Shown piece after piece: positions 12,964 through 25,395 of a stretch of DNA of 64,000 bases (its first letter is position 1; each line of letters opens with the position of its first letter). The stretch covers positions 746,001 to 810,000 of the forward strand of contig JAQFVV010000056.1 in NCBI GenBank assembly GCA_028023455.1, given 5' to 3'. The notes beneath the pieces were generated by a model. It saw only the letters and a program-made list of their open reading frames with translations. It was not told the origin of the DNA and did no database searches. The translations under genes were made by a program, and so were the position numbers. Origin of the DNA: Epiperipatus broadwayi. Its lineage: Eukaryota > Onychophora > Udeonychophora > Euonychophora > Peripatidae.

Positions 12964-13929
12964 TTTTGTCATTATTTGTAATATTTGTTTTATTTTAGTA
13001 TTCAAAGCCTAAATTACATATAATCTTCCAAATATATTTTTTTGCTTCCAATTCACTACGATAATGTTGGTTATTTACTCTTTTTCATATCATCTGCATG
13101 TATACGAAGAAGCAAAAGCTGCTCTCTAATCTAGTCTTATTTATAGCATGTTTGAATAATTAGTTATTGCTAGATGATGATATATTTGAATCTCATTCTC
13201 AGACTGGTTTCCACCTTTTGTCTTTATCAATAAGGCTTGGATTCAAAGCTGGAAATAATGCAGTTATGGAGATTTATATGTACTACTATTTGGCAATCAC
13301 TAATTATTCAGATTAAACATAGATGGCAGTAGATTAGAAAGTTGCTCTTATTTTCTTATATATATACACACACATTCCATTTATTTGCAAATCCCCCCCC
13401 CCGCGCCCATTTTTTAATAAAACTGACTTCTTTATATTTTTTCCATTTCTTTCAATTAGCTCAATCACTTTTTGTTGTTATGGCAACTTACTCAGCATGA
13501 TGCAGCTACAAAAGGATTTGTTTGAAAAATATGTACACATTGTTTCATGTCAAAATTAAAATTACTTTAAGTATAAAATGCTTTACTGAATATTTATTCA
13601 CTTTGATGTTTTTTTTTTCATTTCAAATTTTGTATTATACTACTTACATGGAAGTTATTAAAATTTTGTATATTAAAAAAAATCTTTAAGTGTTGTTAAT
13701 TAATATGTTTTAATTATTTTAAATTAAAATGTACTTAGAGCATGATAATTAAAACAAGTAATATTAAAAGATGACATGTTTTAAGTTTTTTTTCTTCTTC
13801 TTGACACTGAAATAAGACAATTAAATTTATATACATTTGATATATTTAAATTTATGGACTCTCATAAATATTTAAAGGTGTTTTCTATCTTTACTGAAAA
13901 AATCATTTGTGTTTATATACATATATTGT
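12964..13929. other. AT-rich DNA, nothing recognised
   Basis: Contains a C-run at about 13391-13401 followed by CGCGCCC, and long T-runs. No gene or structured repeat. Confidence 0.65.
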
Positions 13930-14135
13930 GCCGGTCAAAATATGTTTATCCATCCAACATGAGCTGGAACTCACAAAATGTACTTCAAACCCAGTCAAAC
14001 CCAAGATATTTATAAAGGTCAGGGACCAGCATGAATTCGAACCCACTCTCTAAGCCCCAGATCAAACACCTAATGGATAACAATAGTGATGGCCCATGAG
14101 AATTAATCTTAATCCGGCCGACTAGCAAAGCTGAG
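13930..14135 (-). repeat. tRNA-related SINE-like relic
   Basis: Read on the minus strand it has GTGGGTTCGAATTCATG, close to the Pol III B box GGTTCGANTCC. It is preceded by a short GGGGCTTAGAG stretch that could be the decayed end of a tRNA anticodon arm. GC-richer than the flanks. No clear A box and no 3' tail were identified. Confidence 0.35.
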
Positions 14136-15001
14136 CAAAACAATGAGACATCTATTAACTATGACTATATTAAAATATACATAAGCATAGCTGTAATATG
14201 TGGAAGTGGAGGAAAAAGGAATTCGAACTACTCAAATAAGTTAGACAATAAAATATAGTTTAATATACTGACAAATTATTATACATTTATAAATTAATTA
14301 TATTAGTATGTGCGTGAATGAGCAAGCAGTAGATGATTACATAGTGTCATTCATGCTATTATTTCTCATATGCTCTTTATTAGCTAAATAATATATTACA
14401 AAGAAACACGCATTTTTGGTGGGTCCCATATTAAAATGCCAATCAGTATTAAAAAGAAGTTACACAAAATTGCTATTAACGCTTTGATTTACGGTTCAGA
14501 AACGTGGTGACTAACACATATTAGGGGAGCGTTCTGAGATTCATTACAAATATAAATACAAACTATTTTCCTGCCATTATGGTCGTGAAAATACATAAAA
14601 TACATTTGAAAAACATTTGATTATATTTAAATTTATGACAAAATATTTAATGACAAATTATTTTAATAATAGTAAGATGAATGCTTTATTTTCCCCAAGG
14701 CATATAGATACTCTTAAATATAGATATATAAATTATGTCGGTGAGATTGTATATGATTGAAATAAACTTAATTAATAAATAGAAGTAATTGGCATTTATA
14801 TATATATCTTTTAAGCAAAGCTTAATTTTAATATTAGAGCATTAAAACTGGGTCATGTAGCAAAAGAAATAATAATAATACGAAGAAGTTTGCGGTGCTG
14901 ACATAATAGCCTAAAATAACTAAGAGGAAAAGGTCGTGCTTCTGGATGAAAAACGAAATCTCACACCCCCTTCTTGGGTAGTGCTTAGAGAAAAGTGGAT
15001 A
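14136..15001. other. AT-rich DNA, nothing recognised
   Basis: No open frame of note. Slight rise in G+C and CpG towards 14880-15000, leading into the duplicated segment that follows. Confidence 0.6.
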
Positions 15002-15135
15002 GGCATGGCGTGGCCCAGACTTTTGCTGGTATAACTGATGCGAGAGGCCTTTTATCTATATGAAGTGAATATGCATAGCATGTGCCAAACTTACGGGATC
15101 ACTGCCAGAGGCATTTTATACGAAATAAACGTGGT
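15002..15135. repeat. Diverged tandem duplication, about 70-bp unit
   Basis: Two copies (15002-15070 and 15073-15135) share GCATGGCGTGGCCCA versus GCATAGCATGTGCCA, then ACTGATG/ATCACTG, then AGAGGCCTTTTAT versus AGAGGCATTTTAT. The copies lie in a GC-richer patch (14880-15235) that may be a larger decayed repeat. Confidence 0.45.
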
Positions 15136-15390
15136 TCCAGATACCTCAACTATCTATGGAACGAGGTACGAAAAGAAATCTATGGGTTCGAACTTTGTCA
15201 CAACCCCCAGATTAGAAGACTAGAAGCACGTAATATATATATACGAAGATAGGCTAAATGACAGAAATGCAGTATGAATGAATGCCACTAACAACATTGA
15301 ATAAATTTTACTGCCTTAAATAAATGACCCTTGTTTAAATACTATAATACGCCATGCAATTATAATATATATAGAGAGAAAATATTTCAT

Positions 15391-15511
15391 TTAATAAAAT
15401 ATACGTTATGATTTTATATAGCAAAAGAAACATTAAGATTTAGATTTCAAATTAATAAAATACACGTTAAGATTTGATTTAGTAAAAGAGACATTAAGAT
15501 TCACCCCCTTC
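15391..15511. repeat. Tandem duplication, 61-bp unit
   Basis: The two copies start at 15391 and 15452. Both run from TTAATAAAATA through ACGTTA and GATTT to a GACATTAAGATT or AACATTAAGATT end, with about 15 percent divergence. Confidence 0.65.
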
Positions 15512-15707
15512 CCTTTCCCACTATTTAAAACAATTCAATTCCATCTTCGTGGATTTTACAATAAATGGAATACGTAGCATATATTTTAAGAATATAAAAA
15601 AAAAGGAACTAGCAGTTATATATATATAAAACAATTAAGTCACCTTTTTTTTTTAGAATTAAATAAATAATATTTTATAAGATTTCAAAGCGTTAATTAG
15701 CTTGAGT

Positions 15708-15738
15708 TCTGGATTTACACAGGGTAGAAAATCCAGAA
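15708..15738. repeat. Short perfect hairpin
   Basis: TTCTGGATTT pairs with AAATCCAGAA (10 bp, no mismatch) around an 11-base loop. The flanks repeat an AGAATTAAA motif on both sides. Could be the core of a small inverted-repeat element. Confidence 0.4.
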
Positions 15739-18700
15739 TTAAACAAATATATATTTTATAATAAATAAAATGTTGACTCAAAAAACAATCTGGCGAGTAT
15801 ATTAATTAATAATGCATTGTTTTAAATGGACGTTTATAACTTGCTTCGTGAAGGTTTACTTAAAAAAAATAGAAAGGATTTTTAGAAAATTCAATTCGTC
15901 AGATTGTTTTAGATTGACATATTCATAAGCAAGCAGATATATAAATCAAATAATAAATATATATAAATAAATGACCGCACCAAAATTAAAAAGTTAAGAG
16001 CATATGAGATAGGATTAGATATAAAGAAATTATTTGAGAGCAAAATTACATTTACAGATATATATATAAAAAAGGCAAAGTTAAAGAATACATGAGAAGA
16101 GATCTTGATAGATTATTTAAACTAAATTGACTATTAGGTGGCGGCTTGGAAATTTACCTTGCAGTTTTAAGAATCCATTTTAAAGTATGGCAAGTGCATG
16201 GCGATTGAAATGCAAGTACTTCGGTGGCAGGAAACTTGTATTAGCATTCTAAAGTTCTTTTTAGACCTTTCTTCATTTCATGGCATCAGGATATTACGGT
16301 AGCGGCAGATGATGACCCTGACCCATAGGGTCGAGAAGAATGGTGGATTTACTGCTACATCATTTGTAAGTTTCAAGCAAAACAAAATATGTTTATAATA
16401 CCTCTCTCTAAAAGTAGCTAATCTCCCCTGTGATTCAAAATTCAGTCATTTTATACTTTTTCTTTTATCAGTTGTTTTTGAAGATGCAATTGTAAGATAA
16501 CGTCCAAAAATAAATTCAAATCTATTTCCAGATTAGAAATAGATTTGACAACATGTTTTTAACACAAGTAAATCTTTAATCTACTTAATCCCATTTATTT
16601 TAAGTAAAACTTTAATTAAAAAAATACCTTCCCCAGATTAAAACAATAGTGCTTCCAACCCTTAATTATTTTTGGACAATTATCAACAGTCACATCTTCC
16701 ATATTGGATTTTATAAAAAATATACAGTTTAATAGAAAAACAAGCAATTTAAAAAGAAAAAGCTAAAAATGACATATAATAAATATTTAAAAACATCAAT
16801 ATTTTGTTAGTAAGTTTTGCTCCTATATATATATATTTGAGCCGCATCTATAATACTTTAATAATAATAAAAAATATTAATTAATAAAAAGAATTAATAA
16901 TAATTTTAAAACATGTTATTGAAACATTAAATTTTATAATTTAGGCGCGCATCTTAAATATGTACATGAAATATATATACACGACAAAAGGAGCGGGATG
17001 GGAAATAGGGATTTAAACACAGGTTAGTAGGTAGAAACATGAAGCACAATCTTAAGCTAAGATTGACTGCTTCAATATGATCATATGAAAAACATTTCAC
17101 TTAAGATTTTCTGTCTGATTGTTGGTATGTTTTCTGATCTCAAAGTAGAATATACATAGTTACATTGCTAGTGTGTTTTTCATAGGAGGCATATTAATTA
17201 TCTTAATACAATTATTGAATCAGCAACTTATCTTAATGAAAACAAATCAGGATTTGGTCTGTTCTCATTATGTATCTATCAGTCCAGGTAATAGCATTTA
17301 ATACATATATATTTTGAATTGGTTTAGCATTACTAAAATCAGTAGTACAGATCTTAGTGCATACAAATTTATATTTCATATGATTATACACACGTGTATT
17401 GAGTTTTCCAATGTGATATCTATATGTAGAAATACATTATGAAATCAAATAGAAAACATTATGCAAGAAAGATGAAATTAATACTAATTGGCAATTTATT
17501 TGACTTTTCAAGCATAATGATGTATCAAAATCAAGATTTTCATGAAGAAGTAAATATATTTTGAATTTGTCAGTGATACACTTGATTATGTTTCTGTTAG
17601 ATCATATCTTCCATTGTCTGAATAATAAAAATCATTCAAGGATGATTTTTTTGATTTTTATCCATTTCTGCAACATGCTTGAATGACATCTACCACCTGC
17701 AGGAATACAGATATGATCCAACCAAAAATATATGCTAATATTAACAACAAGCAAATATATATGAATGGGTTAGAAATATTTGTTTACATATATAGTTAAA
17801 CAATTTCTGTGCTAAATAATGTAACATTCATAATCAAATCATATGTTCTTGTGTGTATGTGTATATATATATGATAAATACAACTTATGAATTCAGAATA
17901 TTTGTAGAATGTAATGATTTTTAACTATTAAAATAGATAAAATAATATTAATTCAGTCATTCAATTTTCCAATTAGTTGCTTAACTGATCATTCATGCTA
18001 ATAACTATTAATTATTTATTTAACTTAATGGTAAATATATATATAAATTCTGGAAATTTAAAATCAAGGTTATTTAATTTTTCCAAAATTATTTTCTGTA
18101 ACTAGGAGGAAAAAAAACTTATTCTGCTGAAGAAATAAAACAGCATCATAACATAAAAATGGTTCAGTATGTTCTATATACGGACATATTTGGGTTTCAC
18201 AGATTGGTTTGTATAATCATCGTAAAACTCATTTATAGAGAAGGAAAGAAACTTCTAATTTTCTTCTTTTTTTTTGGAGTTAGAATGATCGCACTGATTT
18301 ACTGATTTACGATTGGCTGCTTATTATTATTAATTTATTCATATCTATTTATAAAGATTTTAAAATAATTTATTTATAGTTTCAAAGATATATGATGTTT
18401 ATTTCGCCAATATTGAAATGGTATTATCTAGCCATCATCTCATTTCAACTACTATGTTCCATAGTAGTATCTTTGCCTTTAGTTCAAACCTATCCCAGTC
18501 CACATATACAAGCATCTAATAATTTATTTTAAATGAAGTAACATATATGTGTATATAATTGTATAGGTGCACATATATAATAGCCATATTAATGTCCATA
18601 TGCGTATAATGCATACGCTGTTATAAATTTAAAATCAATAAATTTGTATAAATTAAATTAAGTTGTCTGAACATTATGTGTGTATAACTACCTACATATA

Positions 18701-19118
18701 TAGGCAAAAGAAGCCGTGATGCAATAGATTTAAAAAGCATTACAACTCTTCTAAATTAATATAAATTTGTATTATTCTCGGTTAAAACTCTTTATTAAAT
18801 GCATTCATATATAAATTTCCATTCCTGTATTAGTCCCACACATATATATAAGAAAATGTTTACAAACTTAAACTCTTAAAAAAAAGTTAGCTGTTTTTAT
18901 AAAAGATGTAAATTCATAGAAAACCAACTGTAAGCAATTAATAAAACTTGGAGTCAAAATTTTAATGTTTTTTTAAAAATAAAAACTAAGAACAAGGAGT
19001 GACCTGTTTGACCTTTATTGTTTTAGCCAAGAAAATGACCAAAGGTTTTATTTTATGTTTTTTTTAATTATTGATGAAAGCTTAGAGTTACCAATTTCTC
19101 AGGTATAAACAACCTTAA
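15739..19118. other. AT-rich DNA with minor repeat scraps
   Basis: A GC-richer patch at 16130-16375 ends with GTAAGT, but all frames before it contain stops, so it is not a coding exon. About 16985-17060 is SINE-like, and its TAGGTAGAAACATGA word recurs as CAGGTAGAAACATGA near 43005. The rest is AT-rich and unremarkable. Confidence 0.55.
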
Positions 19119-19121
19119 ATT

Positions 19122-19394
19122 TTCAGTAGGGGGATTCACTTTGTTCACCTTATAATATTTCATATAGTAATTGATGCCAGTCATCTATGGCTGACTGAAA
19201 AATGGAGTTTGGTGGCTAAAGCTCTATCATTTGCTGGCTCTTCCTTCGAAAGATCGGTCTGTGCAGATAGAAGGATGGAGAACACCAGTTTAACTGCCAT
19301 GAGACATCAGGAATGGATCATCCCAGCCAAGGATGCTGGTGATCGGCTACAGAATGTAACATTTTTTTCCGCAGAGCCCATTAAAAATAACTAA
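19122..19394 (+). other. Possible exon or exon relic (unknown protein)
   Basis: An open frame of about 90 codons runs from a TTTTCAG acceptor-like site (about 19116-19122) to a stop at 19392-19394. A weak donor (GAAT/GTAACA) lies inside it near 19351. Composition is clearly less AT-rich than the neighbourhood, and the peptide around LTEKWSLVAKALSFAGSSF has ordinary amino-acid usage. I recognise no domain. A repeat-derived open frame is equally possible. Confidence 0.2.
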
Positions 19395-20318
19395 TAAATT
19401 ATCTAAACCTTAAGCTAGCTTCTAATTTATAATGTGCACAAACTTCTAAACTATAATGTTCTAATGATTAAAACTGATTTAAACTGTAAAATATGATTTA
19501 AAATTCTGCTAAATTTAATATCTGTAAACTTGCCTATTTCTTTCTAAAACTCTAAATGCTTGTTAAATAATAACTTATTCAGTTATTATTTTATTAATGC
19601 TAATCTGAGGTCATGCCTTCTTATTTGTTTTATATATGTTTATTTTATAATTTATGCTATGCACAATTCAGAATGGAGATTGATTCTATGAATAAAATAT
19701 GTGGGGAGAAATGATTAGAGGCTCTCTCATAATTCAGTAATTTCACTCTTTAGCACACACACATAAATCTCCACTCTGAAAACCTAAATATATTCATTAA
19801 GCTATCATGTTTAGCTTATTATTATGATTGCTGTTAGAATTAGGTTGGCAAGTTAATACAGTAATTAGTTAATAAATGCAAGAATGAGTTATAAAGCATA
19901 TTATACATATTGCTTAAGTCCCAGATATGCTTTAACCCTTTTTTTAGTTATATTATAAACTGTGTAGATTTGTTTATAAATTAGATTACTTTAAGTATGC
20001 CTTTTTAGCATGTTTTAAGAATGCTAATTATGAACTAGCACATGGTAGTTTCACAGAAAGAAACTATAGAATAATGCGTACTTTAAGTTATTAATTAATA
20101 TTATGTTTAGCTTGGCGAATGTGTCTTTAGGAAGCATATACGGGCATTTATGCCTTGCTGTATGTTTTTTATATGAATGGGCTTCTGATTTTAATGGCCA
20201 CCCCATCTCCTTAATTCGGACAGCTCTTCTTTAGAACTGGAACGTGAAGGTCCAGATGGTTTATAAGCTGCTCTGATCACCAAACTATATGTTCAATTTA
20301 TTCGAGACACACATCTCT

Positions 20319-20320
<2 letters not shown>
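19395..20320. other. AT-rich DNA, nothing recognised
   Basis: No gene seen. About 20170-20310 is somewhat GC-richer and directly precedes the microsatellite, so it may be the body of a short repeat whose tail expanded. Confidence 0.6.

Positions 20321-20365
<45 letters not shown>
20321..20365. repeat. (AT)n microsatellite, about 22 units
   Basis: Uninterrupted AT dinucleotide run of 45 bases, the longest pure dinucleotide run in the window. It is self-complementary and likely to vary in length. Confidence 0.95.
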
Positions 20366-20366
<1 letters not shown>

Positions 20367-22654
20367 CGCCATAGTATCTGAAGTCATACTACAAACCTCC
20401 AGTTCGTTCTTCCATAATGTAATATTTCAGCATTGATCTGAACATGTAATCTGGTTTTGTGCATATATAATCTGCATAGAGAGCCTATTGCAGCTCATTT
20501 AATATTATTAGATGATCTTTTATTAAATGTGATGGTGATAAATCATCTTTCTTGCACTGACTTAACCGTCACAAACCTAATAGGTAGGGCTTAGTAAAAT
20601 TTAAATATGAATAGATCGTAGATTATTAAAATTGTAATAAACTATGGTGCATCAGATGAGATTTTGTCCTTCAGCTTGCTCATCATTGTTACATCTGCAC
20701 ATGTTGTTCAATGCACCCCTTTTTATTTAATTTATATTTATTAATTAAAATATATTAAATTATAACCACTACGTATCATGTGTAATCCATCCTAAATCTT
20801 AGTTAAGTTTCTTAATATTAGTTTTACTTGTTAATATATGCATTGCCTAGCCAGCCATAGATGTGTGTGTTTATTTAAATTATTCCCTGAGTCTCTTGCT
20901 CCACCCTTTGCTACTGCCGGCATGTGAATTAAGAAACTCTGAGTGTAGCCTCATATATATCATTCATAGGGTAGTAAGTCATGGAGTGTTGGTGGAGGAG
21001 TTGAGGTGAAATCTGATTCGAAGTCTCAATCCCTCATCTTGGTATAATTTGCCAGGACTCTGGATTTTGTTGTGTGAATGTACAAATATGACCAAAGATG
21101 ACCGTTACAATATATTATTTACTGTAGATTCCTAATTCAATTTCCTTCTTAGAAAAGATAAAAAAAATCCCATTTTGATATGTACATGACCTTTAAAACA
21201 ACTGTTTTGGGTTGTAAGCTTTTAATTGTACATTATGTTGTAAAAGGCTTATATATATATATATTTAAGTCATTATTATCATATGATGACATCATTTTTT
21301 TAAATAATAAAATTATTGTTTTTGTATATATTTGGTAATCTGATATGGATAAATATTTGAACTTTTAAAATTAATTTATTGATAAATTATACAGTACTCT
21401 TCTCTGTGACATTTGTTCTAAATTTTAACACAGATCTGGAGTTTGTGGATATTAACAAATCACTTGAAATATACATTTTAAAGAAACACACATATATATG
21501 TTAAAATGTATATTTGTATATGCCCTGTATATGTAAACATGTAAAAATAAAATTTAAAGAAAAAAGTTTAGTAAATATATAAATTAATAAGCCTATACGT
21601 CTATTCAATTCATGGTAATTGACCATAATCAAATATTTGAAAAAGAAAAATATTATCTTTTAAATTAGAAAAATTCCTTTGCTCACATTCGTTTCAGGAT
21701 TTGTAGAATTTAAGATTTTTTTATGAAACCTAGATCCAAAGAAAATATGAGCTTGTCAAAATTAACTTATGACATATTACGTATTTTTAATTAATGTATT
21801 TGAATATGAGATCATTTTTACTGACAGTTCAGTAAAAGTTAATCATTGTTTGATTTCATTTTTAATTATTGCTCATTAAAAATTTTATGTCTGTATATGA
21901 TATTTTAAAAGCTTATAATGTTATTAATAAAATTAAGTAGAAAGTATAGATTGTTTTAAAATATATTTGGAAAAAACATAACCATCTGTATATGGATTTG
22001 AAAGAATGATTTAATTTTCACAATACAGATGAAAAACCTAAGGATTACTATCAATTCAGTATAATTATTTTCATTCTTTATCAAAACAAAGTATCATTTA
22101 AAATATGTATCAATAGTAATAATATTCACAATCAATTATTGGTTTGCTATACATAAAAAGAAAGATTAATGATTTTAGAGTATTTTGGGATATTATTCAC
22201 AACTTTGTTCTTTGTATTTAATTTTCCTGTAATCTTAGAAAAAAATTACATTTTCGTCTACTAATCACATCTTTTTTTTAAAAAAAAATTGCCTCTTCTC
22301 TAATCTGTCTTTTTTTGTTTTGTTTACATGTATTGTCTTTTATTTTTCCATGTTGTCTTCTGTTTATTTTATCACATTGGTTTATTATTCATATAAAAAA
22401 ATATCAAATGCTAAGAGCTAAACTAATCAATATAATAAATTAAGTAAATAAAGGAATTCATAATTAATTAATTAGCCAAAATTAAATTACAAACTCATTA
22501 CCAATGATTTCTTTGCCACAAAAAACTTCTCAATTGCAAAATAACACAAAAAAATATATATTATCTTATCTTTCCATAATTCCAACTCACATTCCAATTG
22601 CTTTTAATATTAAATAAACTATTAACCAAGTTGATAACTTCAGAAAAGACTATT
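20366..22654. other. AT-rich DNA, nothing recognised
   Basis: No coding frame or repeat pair noted. A small GC-richer patch at 20870-21070 is unassigned. Confidence 0.65.
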
Positions 22655-23037
22655 ATTTGTGCCTATTTTTTATTTTATTCAAAGAAGACAATCTTAGATT
22701 GCTCAATATAATTTTATAGTTTTTATTTCTTTCATGAATAGATAATGAGAAACTAAGATATTTTATTTTATTTTTGCAAACTTTCACATTTTCTTTTAAG
22801 TTCAAATTACTAATAATTTCTTACAAAAACAAGAAGTATTATAAACAACTCTAAGAATAGTATTACTGTTAATTAAAGTAGTTTGAACTTAAAGAAAAGA
22901 GTGAAAGTTTGTAAAAGTAATGTAAAAAGTAAACATCTTAATTCTGCATTATATGTCCATGAAAGAAATGTAATCCATAAAATTATTTATGTTTGAGCAG
23001 ATTAAGGTTGTCTTCTCCATAAAGAATGAAGAGATAA
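22655..23037. mobile_element. Large degenerate foldback (inverted-repeat element), about 380 bp
   Basis: The sequence folds on itself around 22845. The best arms are 22776-22812 and 22880-22912 (CAAACTTTCAC plus TTTAAGTTCAAA and their complements). Pairing continues outward through TTTCTTTCATG (left, near 22725) against its complement near 22960, and GAAGACAATCTTA (left, near 22684) against the complement near 23005. Overall arm identity is about 75-80 percent. This fits an old palindromic MITE or a foldback made by inverted duplication. No coding capacity. Confidence 0.6.
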
Positions 23038-23696
23038 ATTTTAGAACTTTTTTTTAATAAAGAAGCTCATTTGATAAACACAGGCAAAACTTTGTGGTTT
23101 ATATTTATTTTGTGTTGTGTTAATTTGTATGTGATAAGTTTGTTTTGGCAGGGAAACTATTAATAATAGATTTGTAATTTTATTTTGGCTAATGATTTTA
23201 TTGGAAATTGATGTGCTTACATAATTACTGATATTTATACCAGGTTGCACTCATGTAAGAAGGATGATTCAGCAATTGATCATGAATATCAATTTCAAAT
23301 GATATGAAAGAAAACAACTAAAAACTGTTTGTTATATCTTAGAGAAAATTTTATAAGTTGGCAAAATGCTATTCATATGATTGCCAGGAATTTTCATTGT
23401 CTTGATGTAAAATAATAGTAATAATAAAATCTATAACCATCAATGTAATCATGAATAATCAATAATGAACAACTAATAGTAGTGTCAAACAAATTCCTGA
23501 TTAGTTTCTTGTTATTAGTTTTTATCAATGGAGAAACACAAAATGGCTTATGAATATCATGTGTAATTCAGCATTTTCTACTAAGAAAAAGTAATAGCTA
23601 GAATTTAGCTCTCAAGCTACCATGTCGATATCTAGGAATTGCTTCCCTTGGTTACCACATGGCAACTATTATATGATCTATATTGATTACTCATGC
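23038..23696. other. AT-rich DNA, nothing recognised
   Basis: Open frames here are short and low-complexity. No repeat structure noted. Confidence 0.65.
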
Positions 23697-24295
23697 TCAT
23701 GTAGAAATAAAACAAACTAACTCCTTTTTAAAACTTGTTTTTTATATAGTCAAAATAAGAGTCATGGATCATGTGACCCTATCTCTTAAGCTTGTAAGTT
23801 ATAAAACAATGAGGATTGCCAATTCCTCTACAAGCTTTATGATAAATGCTTAGTCAGAGCCAGCACTTAAAATATCTCTGTCAGGAACCCCTATCCAATG
23901 TTTTGACTATTTTGTATAGTCTTTTTCATGGCACACTAAAATAAAATAATATATATATAACAAATAACATATTCAAAAAAAATAAAATAAAAAATTACAA
24001 AATATATTCATAACAACAAATTTACCTTATCTCACTCCCCTTTCCTATTACCAACAATCACAACTTAAACACAAACAATTTTTTATATATATATAAAATC
24101 TATATATATCCTTTAAAACATTTAATTAAAAACCTATTATTTTCTTTTCTATTTTTTTATTAACATCCTATTTAATTCTGGTTTTATTTCATTAATGTAT
24201 ACACTTTCTTTTATCATCCTTTCATTATATGACTTAATACATTCCAAAGGCTTTATATCAAAATCATGCTTAAATTTATTCATGTGAATGTTAGT
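23697..24295 (-). repeat. Left inverted terminal copy of the Penelope-like element
   Basis: Minus-strand duplicate of the 3' end of the element. Near 24140-24290 it encodes, on the minus strand, the same C-terminal peptide as 24890-25045 (a FDIKPLE..SYNERMIKESVYINE segment). At 23905-23921 it has the GACTAT/ATAGTC stem-loop also found in the right arm. Confidence 0.75.
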
Positions 24296-24330
24296 ATAGA
24301 AACATCTGTGTTTAGAAGAAAACATTTTTT

Positions 24331-25045
24331 TTGGATTATCAAATAATTGGTTTTCAGATATTGATAATTATAGTAAAATTAATATTGTTAATAATAAAAT
24401 GATTAGGGCAATTAAGTTATGTTCAAATAGTAATTTGTTTGGGAGTGAGATTGATATTATTAGGAATGAATGTTTTATGAATGATTATCCTAGGGGTGTA
24501 GTTGAACATTTGTTTTCTAATAAAAAATCTAAATAAAATAAGAAATAGAATGGGATTAGATAGGAGTAGGAATAGAGAAAAGATTATTTATGTTGGTTTT
24601 AATATATCTAAATATTTATTTATTAAAGTTAAGAAATTAGTTAAAATTATTAATAGGAAATATAATGTTTCAATTTGTCCAGTTTATAAAAAGAAAGCAA
24701 ATTTAAATCTTTTAATTAATAATAATGGGGATTATAATAGGTTAGACATTATGAATTCAGTTTATTTGATAAAAATGTTTGAATTGTTTTAGAAAGAATA
24801 TGGAAATGACCTATATTGGGACTAGTAAGAATAAATTAAAAACTAGATTAAAACAGCATTTAGGTGATAAAAATTCTGCTGTTTACATTCACATGAATAA
24901 ATTTAAGCATGGGGATTTTGATATAAAGCCTTTGGAATATATTTTAAAGTCATATAATGAAAGGATGATAAAAGAAAGTGTATATATTAATGAAATAAAA
25001 CCAGAATTAAATAGGATGTTAATAGAAAAACAGAAAAGAAAATAA
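24331..25045 (+). pseudogene. Penelope-like linker and GIY-YIG endonuclease remnant, frameshifted
   Basis: The frame must be read in three pieces: 24331-24534, then 24502-24792, then 24779-25045. The first part (about 66 codons, NECFMNDYPRGVVEHLF region) resembles the RT-to-endonuclease linker of Penelope-like proteins, where a long helix ends in a GYP-type turn. The third part joins a VYLIKC segment to YIGTSKNKLKTRLKQH, which is the GIY-YIG nuclease signature with its downstream Arg, followed by H, then SAVYIHM, and an Asn near the end (PELNRM). The frame ends at a TAA at 25043. The nuclease would nick target DNA to prime reverse transcription. Two frameshifts make this copy dead. Confidence 0.75.
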
Positions 25046-25395
25046 TAGGTTTTTAATTAAATGTTTTAAAGGATATATATACATATATAGATTTTATAAA
25101 AATAAAAAAATGTTTGTGTTTAAGTTGTAATTGTTGGTAATAGGAAAGGGGAGTGAGATAAGGTGAATTTGTAGTTATGAATATATTTTGTAATTTTTTA
25201 TTTATTTTATTTTATTTTTTTGGAATATGTGTTATTTGTTATATATATATTATTTTATTTTAGGGTGCCTTGAAAAAGACTATATAAAATAGTCGAAAAC
25301 GTTGGATTTTTTTTTTTTTTTTGCATGATTATAGTCATATAAAAAACAAGTTTTAAAAAGGAGTTAATTGTTTTATTTCTATATTGGATATTTAT
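24886..25395 (+). repeat. Right terminal copy of the Penelope-like element with ribozyme-like stem
   Basis: Contains the last 50 codons of the endonuclease frame, then a non-coding tail. At 25278-25294 a perfect 6-bp stem (GACTAT/ATAGTC, 5-base loop) is followed by GAAAAC and preceded by TTGAAAA, reminiscent of the CUGANGA..stem II..GAAAC core of a hammerhead ribozyme but with core changes. A T-run (25308-25322) follows. Confidence 0.65.

Larger units (their letters stand above)
23697..25395 (+). mobile_element. Penelope-like element with inverted terminal copies
   Basis: Two long inverted arms flank a central coding part. The left arm (23697-24295) is the reverse complement of the right arm (24886-25395) over most of its length. 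The right arm carries the C-terminal end of the GIY-YIG reading frame plus the 3' non-coding part, and the left arm repeats the same content on the minus strand. The left arm also has about 140 bases (23757-23897) that are replaced in the right arm by a T-run. An inverted 3'-end copy joined to a 5'-truncated body is a known arrangement for Penelope-like retroelements. The reverse transcriptase proper is missing; only the linker and endonuclease remain. Confidence 0.8.

Noticed and set aside
16130-16375. Possible exon ending at a GTAAGT donor
   Set aside because: All three frames contain stops between the nearest acceptor-like sites and the donor.
885-16930. Apparent similarity between TATATATCTGGGCCCCTCTAAT near 887 and TATATATTTGAGCCGCATCTA near 16830
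   Set aside because: Shared words are short and mainly AT repeats; alignment does not extend.
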